From Comamonadaceae bacterium (GTDB taxonomy: Bacteria > Pseudomonadota > Gammaproteobacteria > Burkholderiales > Burkholderiaceae_C), in assembly GCA_947478935.1 (NCBI GenBank), contig CANJXV010000151.1, forward strand, positions 1 through 6,275: a stretch of 6,275 bases of DNA. The letters run 5' to 3'. Position 1 is the stretch's first letter. Each line of letters opens with the position of its first letter. The notes beneath the pieces were generated by a model. The model saw only the letters and a list, made by a program, of their open reading frames with translations, did no database searches and had not been told where the DNA came from. The translations under genes and the position numbers were made by a program. Shown one piece after another: positions 1-6,176 of this stretch.

Positions 1-70
1 GAAACAGGGGCTTGCTAGCTTCGCGCCTTGTCATTACGCTTCGTTCTACAAGTCGACAACCACGGATTTC

Positions 71-76
71 AAGGAG
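71..76 (+). promoter_or_regulatory. Ribosome binding site of ppk1
   Basis: AAGGAG lies 9 nt upstream of a TTG codon at position 86. This near-consensus Shine-Dalgarno site fixes the start of ppk1. The reading frame stays open upstream to the window edge and has no ATG there. The first in-frame ATG downstream is far inside the conserved protein, so TTG is the only sensible start. Confidence 0.8.
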
Positions 77-85
77 AACGTCCCG

Positions 86-2182
86 TTGGAACAAACGAGC
101 AAAGCTTTTCACGACGCCGCGCACCCGGAGCTGCTGGACCGCGACCATAGTCTGGTCGCATTCAATGAGCGGGTCTTGAGCTGGGCCGCGCGTGAAGATG
201 TTCCTGTTTTAGAACGGCTGCGCTATCTGTGCATTGTTTCTTCCAATCTGGATGAATTTTTTGAAGTCCGCTCCGAGCCGCACCTCACCGCCAAGCGCAG
301 TGGCGACAAGCAGGGCAGCTATACCGAAAAGTCGTTTGATCGTTTGTCGGAATCTTTGCATGCCTTGGTGGAGCGACAGTATGGGCTGTATAACGATGCG
401 ATCTTGCCCGCACTTGCACATTGCGGAATCAAAATCGTGTCGCATGGCGAGCGCAACGCCGAGCAACGCCTGTGGGTCAAGCAATATTTCGAGCGCGAGG
501 TCCGACCGCTCCTCATCCCGGTTGGCCTAGACCCGGCGCACCCCTTTCCCCAAGTGGCCAATAAGGCCTTGAACTTTATTGTGCGCTTAGGCGGCAACGA
601 TGCTTTTGGGCGCAGTAATGAAATTGCCATCGTCAAGGTGCCGCGTGTGTTGCCGCGCATCATCCGGATGCCCGACAGGGTGTCCGGCACCAAAGTGGTC
701 TTTGTGGCCTTGACCAGCGTCATACGCGCCCATTTGTCCGAATTGTTTACGGGGCGTACGGTGGATCAGTTTTCGCAATTTCGGGTAACCCGCCATTCGG
801 ATTTGGCGGTGGATGAAGATGACGTGCAAAACCTGCGTATGGCCTTGCGCCAGGGTTTGGTACATCGCCATTACGGCGAAGCCGTGCGCCTGGAAGTGTC
901 CTCCGGCTGCTCGGAGCATTTGTCGCATTTCCTACTTAAGCAATTCGATTTACCGGCCATGGCTTTGTACCGCGTCTCAGGCCCGGTCAATTTGGTGCGG
1001 CTGACCCAGATGATCGATCTGCTGGATCGACCTGATTTGTGCTTCCCCACCTACAAAGCAGCGCCGCCAGTGCAATCGGATTTAGGGGGCAATGTTTTCG
1101 ACCAGTTGAAGCAGGGCGATGTGATTTTTCACCAACCGTTTGAAAGCTTTGACGGTGTGCTGCTATTTTTGCGTGCAGCGGTGAATGACCCCGATGTGCT
1201 GGCGATCAAGCAAACGATTTACCGGGCAGGCGCGGATTCGACCATCATGGACTTGTTGCGCGAGGCAGTGCGCAAAGGCAAAGAAGTGACTGTCGTTGTC
1301 GAGTTGAAAGCGCGCTTTGATGAAGAGGCAAATATCAATTGGGCGGAGATGCTCGAATCCATTGGCGCCCAGGTGGTTTATGGCGTGGTGGGACTGAAAA
1401 CCCATGCCAAGATGCTGCTGGTCACTCGGCGTGAAGGCAAGGGCCTCAAACGCTACGGCCATTTATCCACGGGTAATTACAACCCCCGTACGGCCCGTTT
1501 ATATACCGATATAAGCCACTTAAGCGCGGACCCGGATCTGACGCGGGACATGGAAAATGTCTTTGTCCATCTGGCCAGCCAAAGCAGGTTACCGCGCTTG
1601 AAAAAAATGTGGATGGCGCCCTTTTATTTGCATGACAAACTCATTGCAAAAATAGAGGTTTTGGCCTTGGCTGCTGCCAACGGCGAATCCACGCGCATTG
1701 TCGCAAAAATGAACTCCCTGACCGATCTCGAGTTGATCCATGCGCTTATCCAAGCGGGGCAAAGCGGCGTCCAGATTGATTTGATTGTGCGTGGGGCTTG
1801 TATGTTGCCGGCCCGGGTAAAGGGATTGACAGACAACATCCGTGTGCGCTCGATTATTGGCAGGTTTTTGGAGCACTCCAGGGTTTACTATTTCCGCCAA
1901 GGCGACGACGATGAACTCTACTTGTCCAGCGCGGATTGGATGAATCGCAATATGGTCCGCCGCGTCGAATTGGCCTGGCCAGTGACCGATGATGTTCAAA
2001 GGCAGCGACTCATAGACGAATGTCTGTTGGCCTATTTGCACGACAGCCAAGATGCGTGGGATATGCAGCCTGATGGAAGCTACCTGTCGACCCGTGGGAC
2101 CGGAGCCCACCCAGGCCATTGCGCGCAGGCAGCACTGATGGCGCGCTACGGCATACACAACGCAAAGGCGGACGAAAATTGA
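86..2182 (+). CDS. ppk1: Polyphosphate kinase 1 (Ppk1)
   Basis: Reversibly transfers the gamma-phosphate of ATP onto inorganic polyphosphate through a phosphohistidine intermediate; in the family it is membrane-associated or cytoplasmic. The 698-residue product is close to the usual length (E. coli Ppk has 688). The N-terminal domain carries the family signature around residues 17-66 (LLDRDHSLVAFNERVL, then SSNLDEFFEVR). The two phospholipase-D-like C-terminal domains hold KTHAKMLLV, with His440 as the likely autophosphorylated residue, and GRFLEHSRVYYF, with the second conserved His597. STGNYNPRTARLYTD (461-475) is also a family hallmark. Translation starts at TTG, supported by AAGGAG 9 nt upstream. 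The stop overlaps or nearly touches the start of sixA, so the two genes are probably co-transcribed. No frameshift or missing key residue is visible. The assignment is secure; the TTG start is an inference. Confidence 0.97.
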   Translation: MEQTSKAFHDAAHPELLDRDHSLVAFNERVLSWAAREDVPVLERLRYLCIVSSNLDEFFEVRSEPHLTAKRSGDKQGSYTEKSFDRLSESLHALVERQYGLYNDAILPALAHCGIKIVSHGERNAEQRLWVKQYFEREVRPLLIPVGLDPAHPFPQVANKALNFIVRLGGNDAFGRSNEIAIVKVPRVLPRIIRMPDRVSGTKVVFVALTSVIRAHLSELFTGRTVDQFSQFRVTRHSDLAVDEDDVQNLRMALRQGLVHRHYGEAVRLEVSSGCSEHLSHFLLKQFDLPAMALYRVSGPVNLVRLTQMIDLLDRPDLCFPTYKAAPPVQSDLGGNVFDQLKQGDVIFHQPFESFDGVLLFLRAAVNDPDVLAIKQTIYRAGADSTIMDLLREAVRKGKEVTVVVELKARFDEEANINWAEMLESIGAQVVYGVVGLKTHAKMLLVTRREGKGLKRYGHLSTGNYNPRTARLYTDISHLSADPDLTRDMENVFVHLASQSRLPRLKKMWMAPFYLHDKLIAKIEVLALAAANGESTRIVAKMNSLTDLELIHALIQAGQSGVQIDLIVRGACMLPARVKGLTDNIRVRSIIGRFLEHSRVYYFRQGDDDELYLSSADWMNRNMVRRVELAWPVTDDVQRQRLIDECLLAYLHDSQDAWDMQPDGSYLSTRGTGAHPGHCAQAALMARYGIHNAKADEN

Positions 2183-2187
2183 GCACT

Positions 2188-2649
2188 ATGGACTTGGTGT
2201 TTTGGCGCCATGCCGAAGCGATTGACCTGGAATTGGTCGGCGACGATATGCTTAGAACCTTGAGCCCGCGTGGTGAAAAGCAGGCCCAGCGCATGGCCAC
2301 GTGGCTGGATCGCCAATTGCCGGCGGGCACCAAGGTTTACAGCAGCCCCGCGCTTCGGGCAGAGCAAACGGCGAAAGCCTTGGACCGCAAATACAAGGTC
2401 AATGCTGCGCTCGCCCCTTTGGCCGGTGTGGATGATCTTTTGAATTTGGTGAACTGGCCACACGCCAGCACCTGCGTTTTGGTCGTAGGCCATCAACCCA
2501 CTATCGGCCAAACCATTGCCCAGTTGTTGGCTATGCCAGGGCAGATCTGTGTAGTAAAAAAGGGTGCAGTTTGGTGGTTAAGGTACCGAGAGCGCCACGG
2601 CGAAGTGGAAACCACCGTGCTCAGCGTGCAGTCGCCGGATCTGCTTTGA
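2188..2649 (+). CDS. sixA: SixA-type phosphohistidine phosphatase
   Basis: Member of the histidine phosphatase (phosphoglycerate-mutase-like) superfamily. SixA proteins remove phosphate from histidine: from the ArcB HPt domain as first described in E. coli, and from the nitrogen-PTS protein NPr in later work. The 153-residue product matches the short SixA type (E. coli 161). Visible catalytic residues are Arg7-His8 in FWRHAEA (phospho-accepting His), Arg57 in SSPALRAEQT, and His102 in VVGHQPTIGQ. There is no signal peptide, so it is cytoplasmic. The start is uncertain. ATG at 2188 gives the usual MDLxxWRHAEA beginning. TTG at 2179 would add three residues, overlap the ppk1 stop as TTGA, and sit 10 nt after AAAGG (2164-2168), the better-placed ribosome site. 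Either way it is coupled to ppk1. The family is clear; the physiological substrate is unknown. Confidence 0.9.
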   Translation: MDLVFWRHAEAIDLELVGDDMLRTLSPRGEKQAQRMATWLDRQLPAGTKVYSSPALRAEQTAKALDRKYKVNAALAPLAGVDDLLNLVNWPHASTCVLVVGHQPTIGQTIAQLLAMPGQICVVKKGAVWWLRYRERHGEVETTVLSVQSPDLL

Positions 2650-2674
2650 TGCCGCGCCCGCCTTGTGCGCCACT

Positions 2675-4174
2675 TTAAGTGTCTAAGAATTCCATCTGCC
2701 ACCCCGTCTTTTGCCAGGCCAGCGCTTCTTCACGTAGCAAATAGGCTGACTGTGGAAACTCCTCGGCCCAGCCGGGGTCGCAACGCACTTTCACCACGCC
2801 CTTGCTTTGCGAGACTTGCACGCAGTCTGGCCGCGGGTCGCGCCGGGCATGGCACAAAATCACGGCGATGCGCAGCGCCATTAATTGCGCTCGCAAGTCG
2901 TCCAAGGCAAGGTCTTCTTCGATTTTTCGCAGTTTCCCGCGATGGCCCAGCACTAATAGACTCAGCCGCTGCAGCTCGTCTAGGGAAAAGCCCATGGCGT
3001 CGGCGTTTTGCAAAATATAAGCGCCGTGTTTGTGGTAGTCGCTGTGTGAGATTTGGCTGCCAATCTCATGCAATTCAGCAGCCCAACGCAGCTTGCGCAT
3101 GCTGCGGTTGGACTCGTCGCTAGGGTCCGGTGCCTGGTCGCCCAAAATTTGCGCCAGCAAGTGCGTCGCCCATTTGCCCACGCGGCTCCCATGGGCGCGG
3201 TCGACATTAAATTTATTGGCCAAGCGCTCGACCGTCTTGCTACGCAGGTCACTGGCGCTTTCGCGCGAACCTTGCATTTGGCATAAAAGACCGTGGCGCA
3301 ATCCGCCGGCAGTGGGGCTTAGGCTTTCAATGCCCAGCAAGTTGAACAATGCGCGTGTAACTGACAAGCCGCCGGCGATGATGACCTTGCGGTCTTCACG
3401 CAGGCCGGATATTTTGCTGCCTTCAGACTGCCCGGTTTCTATAAGCACTTCTTTGAGCCAGTCCAAGCCTTCCAAAGTCACCAAACCATCCGTCCATCCA
3501 CCGGCTGCCAAGGCTTCGCTTACCGCGCTGACCGTACCCGCCGAGCCGTAGGCGATGTCCCAATTGCCGGGGTGGTAGGCCTGCAACGCGCCTTCCAGCA
3601 CCGCTTTGGCGGCGATTTCTGCTGTTTCAAATGATTTACGCCGCCACAGACCATCGGGAAAATAGCGGGTGGACCAGGCAATACTGCCAACACGAAAGGA
3701 CTCCATCACCCGCGGTTGTTGGTTCTGTCCCAGTATCAGCTCGGTGGATCGTCCGCCAATGTCAACCACCAGACGCCGTTCGTCGGACGGGGGCAGCAAG
3801 TGCGAAACGCCTTTGTAGATGAGTCGGGCTTCTTCCCGGCCTGAGATGACGTCTATGGGAAAGCCCAATACTTTGACCGCTCTGGCCAGAAAAATATCGC
3901 GGTTGCGCGCTTCACGCAGCGTTTGGGTGGCTACGGCGCGCACCTGCGAGGCTTTGAATCCGGCCAGGCGCTCGCCAAATCGGGCCAAACAATCCCAGCC
4001 GCTTTGCATGGCTGATGGCGTCAGGTTGCGCTCACTGTCCATGCCAGCGCCTTGGCGGACGGATTCTTTCAGGTATTCGGTACGCTCAAATGCACCGTGG
4101 GAGATGACGCCAATTTCCAGGCGGAAGCTATTCGAGCCCAGGTCGATGGCGGCCAGGCGGGTGGGAGAGGGCAT
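2675..4174 (-). CDS. ppx: Exopolyphosphatase, Ppx/GppA family
   Basis: Cytoplasmic hydrolase that releases terminal phosphate from polyphosphate; the related GppA activity converts pppGpp to ppGpp. The 499-residue product has the actin-like ASKHA fold signatures in order: AAIDLGSNSFRLEIG (8-22, phosphate loop 1), VRAVATQTLREARN (78-91), ISGREEARLIYKG (110-122) with Glu114/Glu115 in the place of the catalytic glutamate, VVDIGGRSTELILG (136-149, second phosphate loop), and YGSAGTVSA (209-217). The C-terminal part, including RWAAELHEIG (363-372) and HKHGAYILQNADAMGFS (381-397), is the helical HD-like domain of longer Ppx enzymes. ATG at 4174 starts just before the first motif, but I see no Shine-Dalgarno sequence (TTTTCCCC precedes it). 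It converges on ppk1-sixA, whose lead enzyme makes its substrate. Ppx and GppA cannot be fully separated by eye; length and neighbours favour Ppx. Confidence 0.94.
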   Translation of the reverse strand: MPSPTRLAAIDLGSNSFRLEIGVISHGAFERTEYLKESVRQGAGMDSERNLTPSAMQSGWDCLARFGERLAGFKASQVRAVATQTLREARNRDIFLARAVKVLGFPIDVISGREEARLIYKGVSHLLPPSDERRLVVDIGGRSTELILGQNQQPRVMESFRVGSIAWSTRYFPDGLWRRKSFETAEIAAKAVLEGALQAYHPGNWDIAYGSAGTVSAVSEALAAGGWTDGLVTLEGLDWLKEVLIETGQSEGSKISGLREDRKVIIAGGLSVTRALFNLLGIESLSPTAGGLRHGLLCQMQGSRESASDLRSKTVERLANKFNVDRAHGSRVGKWATHLLAQILGDQAPDPSDESNRSMRKLRWAAELHEIGSQISHSDYHKHGAYILQNADAMGFSLDELQRLSLLVLGHRGKLRKIEEDLALDDLRAQLMALRIAVILCHARRDPRPDCVQVSQSKGVVKVRCDPGWAEEFPQSAYLLREEALAWQKTGWQMEFLDT

Positions 4175-4204
4175 GGGGAAAACGTGATTGGGCGAAACCG
4201 CCAG

Positions 4205-4213
4205 AGGATAGCA
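4205..4213 (-). promoter_or_regulatory. Possible extended -10 promoter element for ppx
   Basis: Read on the minus strand, this is TGCTATCCT: an extended -10 motif (TGn) followed by TATCCT, 4 of 6 to TATAAT. It lies 30 nt upstream of the ppx start codon. No good -35 box sits at the usual spacing, and no Pho box is present. Weak evidence, resting on the hexamer and its position alone. Confidence 0.3.
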
Positions 4214-4314
4214 TCACAGGGACAGGGGGCGGCTTTGGCAAGAGACGCCAGACCGAGTCAAACGCCTAGATCAGACTTTGTCAGAAATAGAAGATAAAGC
4301 CAGGCAGAGTTCGC

Positions 4315-4340
4315 AAAAAGGGTGGCTTGGCTGGCCACCC
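4315..4340 (-). terminator. Rho-independent terminator of the FAS1 lipoprotein gene
   Basis: On the minus strand a perfect 7-bp stem, GGGTGGC and GCCACCC, encloses a 7-nt loop and is followed at once by TTTTT. It lies 15-40 nt past the stop codon of the FAS1 gene. It should separate that gene from ppx, which lies downstream on the same strand, so ppx probably has its own promoter. Confidence 0.85.
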
Positions 4341-4354
4341 CGCGATGCGTGCAT

Positions 4355-4855
4355 TTATTTTTTGGGTGGTGTCATAACCGTGTCGATGATATGAATGACG
4401 CCATTGATGGCCATCACATCACCTTTGACGGCCATGGCATTTTCCACCGTAACAAAGTCACCGGCTTTGGACAGCGCTAAGGGGTCGCCGTTCACCGCTT
4501 TGACAGTGCTGTTTTTCACGTCCTTAGCGGCCAGGGCACCTGGTACGACGTGGTAGGTCAACAAGTCTTTGAGTTTTTCCGGGTGTTTGCCCAAATCTTC
4601 CAAAGTTCCGGCCTTCAATGCCTTAAAGGCGGCATCATTGGGTGCAAAAACCGTAAATGGGCCGGGACCTTGCAGCGTTTCGGTCAGGCCGGCCGCTTTT
4701 ACCAATCCATTGAGGGTGCTTAATTCTGGGGTCTTGGCAATGGTATCGGCCACGCTGACGGGCTTTTGCATGCTGGCGCAGGCGCTGACCAATGCGATGG
4801 TGGTAACTGCCAGGGTGAGGCGGCGTGTCAGGCGCAGGACGGAATCAATGTGCAT
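4355..4855 (-). CDS. FAS1 (fasciclin) domain lipoprotein
   Basis: A 166-residue protein with one FAS1 domain after a lipoprotein signal peptide. The signal has a basic start (R8, R11, R12), a hydrophobic stretch (13-23) and the lipobox V-S-A-C with Cys26 as the lipidated residue. Residue +2 is Ala, not Asp, which predicts the outer membrane. The domain shows the H1 box GPFTVFAPNDAAF (65-77), the central LLTYHVVPG (98-106) with the conserved Tyr-His pair, and the H2 box NGVIHIIDTVMTPP (151-164). FAS1 domains generally mediate adhesion or binding to other molecules; no enzymatic role is implied here. An ATG 20 codons upstream is in frame, but the start at 4855 is preferred because GGAG lies 7 nt before it and the signal peptide begins properly. 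Moreover, the longer form would begin inside the Pho box. Divergent from pstS, with its own Pho box and terminator. The family is sure; the function is unknown. Confidence 0.92.
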   Translation of the reverse strand: MHIDSVLRLTRRLTLAVTTIALVSACASMQKPVSVADTIAKTPELSTLNGLVKAAGLTETLQGPGPFTVFAPNDAAFKALKAGTLEDLGKHPEKLKDLLTYHVVPGALAAKDVKNSTVKAVNGDPLALSKAGDFVTVENAMAVKGDVMAINGVIHIIDTVMTPPKK

Positions 4856-4862
4856 AGTCAAT

Positions 4863-4866
4863 CTCC
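4863..4866 (-). promoter_or_regulatory. Ribosome binding site deciding the FAS1 lipoprotein start
   Basis: GGAG on the minus strand (in the context CTGGAGATTGACT then ATG) is 7 nt upstream of the start at 4855. It supports this start over the in-frame ATG at 4915, which overlaps the predicted Pho box and therefore lies upstream of the predicted transcript start. Confidence 0.75.
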
Positions 4867-4881
4867 AGTTAGAAAAAGCCG

Positions 4882-4915
4882 AGGATAAGAACCTAAAATG
4901 ACAAATGTATGACAT
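4882..4915 (-). promoter_or_regulatory. Pho box and -10 element driving the FAS1 lipoprotein gene
   Basis: On the minus strand, 4915-4898 reads ATGTCAT-ACAT-TTGTCAT. Each 7-nt half matches the E. coli PhoB half-site CTGTCAT at 6 of 7 positions, and the 4-nt spacer is the canonical length. Exactly 10 nt later comes TATCCT (4887-4882), 4 of 6 to the -10 consensus. In PhoB-dependent promoters the Pho box replaces the -35 element, and this arrangement fits. The implied transcript start is near 4875, giving a leader of about 20 nt. Predicted from sequence only. Confidence 0.75.
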
Positions 4916-4970
4916 TGACGGCGTCTTAATGCTTGCTCTAAAGCTGTGCTTAGGCGAATATTTCGAGAAA

Positions 4971-5004
4971 ATGTCATGTTTTTGTCACAATCAGTGCTTA
5001 GAGT
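4971..5004 (+). promoter_or_regulatory. Pho box and -10 element driving pstS
   Basis: 4971-4988 reads ATGTCAT-GTTT-TTGTCAC. Both half-sites match the PhoB consensus CTGTCAY at 6 of 7 with the right 4-nt spacer. After 10 nt comes TAGAGT (4999-5004), 4 of 6 to TATAAT. pstS is a classical PhoB target, so this is expected. The implied start near 5011 gives a leader of about 27 nt that includes the AAAAGG ribosome site at 5026-5031. Confidence 0.85.
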
Positions 5005-5037
5005 GCCTGGTATTCCAATCCACTGAAAAGGTGTTCC

Positions 5038-6078
5038 ATGCAGATCGTTTTCTCCCGCTCCCTTCTTGCACTGGCTTCGGCTTGCGCGTTTGCCGTTACC
5101 GGCGTTCAAGCACAGGAAATCACCGGCGCTGGCGCTACGTTCCCGGCCCCCTTGTACGCCAAATGGGCCTCTGAGTACAACAAACTGACCGGCGTGAAGG
5201 TCAACTACCAGTCCATCGGCTCCGGCGGCGGCATCAAGCAGATCGACTCCAAGACAGTTGATTTCGGTGCCTCTGATATGCCCCAGACAGACGATGTCCT
5301 CAAGTCCAAGGGCCAGGTGCAATTTCCCACCGTGATTGGTGGCGTGGTTCCCATCCTGAACGTTACGGGTATTGCGCCTGGGCAGTTGAAGATGACAGGT
5401 CAGTTGCTGGGTGACATCTATTTGGGCAAGGTGACCCGTTGGAATGACCCTGCGATCAAGGCGATCAACCCTGGCGTGAATTTGCCGGACACCGCGATTG
5501 CCCAAGTGCGCCGCGCGGACGGTTCGGGAACCACCTTCGTCTTCACCAACTACCTCAGCAAGGTCAGCCCCGATTGGAAAGCCAAAGTGGGTGAGGGCAC
5601 CGCAGTGAACTGGCCCGTAGGTGCGGGCGGTAAGGGCAATGAGGGCGTAGCCGCCTTCGTGGCCCGCCTGCCCAATTCCATTGGCTATGTTGAGTATTCT
5701 TATGTCAAACAGAACAAGCTGACTTATGCCTTAGTGCAAAACGCAGCGGGCAACTTTGTCAAGCCTGAAGACGATACCTTTAAAGCCGCCGCTGCGGGTG
5801 CGGATTGGGCCAAATCTTTTTATCAGATTTTGACCAACCAGCCTGGCAAAGACGCATGGCCTATCACCAGCGCCACCTTCATCTTGATGCACGCTAAACA
5901 AGACAAGCCTGCCAACGGTACCGAAACCCTGAAGTTTTTCAACTGGGCCTACGCCAATGGTGAAAAATCAGCGGCTGATCTGGACTATGTTCCTATGCCC
6001 GCAGCCGCGGTGGCAGCGATTCAAAAGTCCTGGGGCGAGATCAAAGACGCTTCTGGAAAAGCCATTCCTTTCAAATAA
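5038..6078 (+). CDS. pstS: Periplasmic phosphate-binding protein PstS
   Basis: Binds inorganic phosphate in the periplasm and delivers it to the PstCAB transporter. The 346-residue precursor matches the E. coli length and has a type I signal peptide: Arg7, a hydrophobic core (8-20), and likely cleavage after VQA at residue 25, leaving QEITGAG. Phosphate-pocket motifs are all present: TGAGATFPAPLY (29-40), IGSGGGIKQI (60-69), FGASDMP (76-82) with Asp80, and RRADGSGTTFVFTNYL (158-173) with Arg159, Asp161 and Ser163. The start is fixed by AAAAGG 6 nt before ATG and by the signal peptide. It is the first gene of a pst operon continuing into pstC, and is headed by a Pho box, so it should be induced by phosphate starvation through PhoB. 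No anomalies seen. Confidence 0.97.
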   Translation: MQIVFSRSLLALASACAFAVTGVQAQEITGAGATFPAPLYAKWASEYNKLTGVKVNYQSIGSGGGIKQIDSKTVDFGASDMPQTDDVLKSKGQVQFPTVIGGVVPILNVTGIAPGQLKMTGQLLGDIYLGKVTRWNDPAIKAINPGVNLPDTAIAQVRRADGSGTTFVFTNYLSKVSPDWKAKVGEGTAVNWPVGAGGKGNEGVAAFVARLPNSIGYVEYSYVKQNKLTYALVQNAAGNFVKPEDDTFKAAAAGADWAKSFYQILTNQPGKDAWPITSATFILMHAKQDKPANGTETLKFFNWAYANGEKSAADLDYVPMPAAAVAAIQKSWGEIKDASGKAIPFK

Positions 6079-6090
6079 GCGCAAGCAACG

Positions 6091-6109
6091 CTAGGCCGGT
6101 TTCCGGTAG
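6091..6109 (+). repeat. Small inverted repeat after pstS
   Basis: CTA-GG-CCGG-TTT-CCGG-TAG can fold into a stem with a 2-nt bulge and a 3-nt loop, starting 12 nt past the pstS stop. It may shield the 3' end of pstS mRNA together with the larger hairpin that follows. Its small size makes a chance origin possible. Confidence 0.4.
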
Positions 6110-6112
6110 TGG

Positions 6113-6139
6113 CGCAAAGGTAGCTAAGCCACCTTTGCG
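6113..6139 (+). other. Intercistronic hairpin between pstS and pstC
   Basis: A perfect 9-bp stem, CGCAAAGGT and ACCTTTGCG, encloses a 9-nt loop in the 98-nt gap between pstS and pstC. A run of six T (6157-6162) lies 17 nt after the stem, too far for a classical terminator. The likely role is to stabilise the pstS message or attenuate readthrough, so that the binding protein is made in excess over the membrane subunits. The structure is visible; the role is inferred. Confidence 0.6.
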
Positions 6140-6176
6140 GCTCAATCGGATCCCTCTTTTTTATAGCTAGGCGATC

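Noticed and set aside
12..40. Possible sigma-70 promoter for ppk1 (TTGCTA, 17 nt, TACGCT)
   Set aside because: Spacing is good, but the boxes match only 4 of 6 and 3 of 6, which is easily found by chance. ppk1 may also be transcribed from further upstream.
28..45. Possible Pho box upstream of ppk1 (TTGTCAT-TACG-CTTCGTT)
   Set aside because: The first half-site matches 6 of 7 but the second only 3 of 7, and no -10-like hexamer follows at 10 nt. Not enough to call ppk1 PhoB-regulated.
1589..2158. Long minus-strand open frame (189 codons) antisense to ppk1
   Set aside because: It is a shadow of the conserved ppk1 frame, with no recognisable domain and no ribosome site considered convincing.
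4345..4354. ATGC-GT-GCAT inverted repeat next to the FAS1 stop codon
   Set aside because: Only 4 bp with a 2-nt loop, too small to fold stably; the real terminator is the adjacent GGGTGGC hairpin.
4369..4386. Pho-box-like GTGTCAT-AACC-GTGTCGA on the plus strand
   Set aside because: It lies inside the 3' coding part of the FAS1 gene (codons for IDTVMT), its second half is poor, and no gene follows it on that strand.
4856..4915. Longer FAS1 protein starting at 4915
   Set aside because: The extra 20 residues would be encoded from within the Pho box and upstream of the predicted transcript start, and would place an unlikely extension before a normal lipoprotein signal.
5038..5112. PstS as a lipoprotein (ASAC at residues 13-16)
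   Set aside because: The residue at -3 is Ala, the hydrophobic stretch before Cys16 is short, and VQA then QE at 25-26 is a better type I cleavage site, typical of periplasmic PstS in Gram-negatives.
4858..5505. Minus-strand open frame (215 codons) across the pstS start and the divergent promoter
   Set aside because: It overlaps the conserved pstS frame and both Pho boxes, and its translation resembles no family I know.
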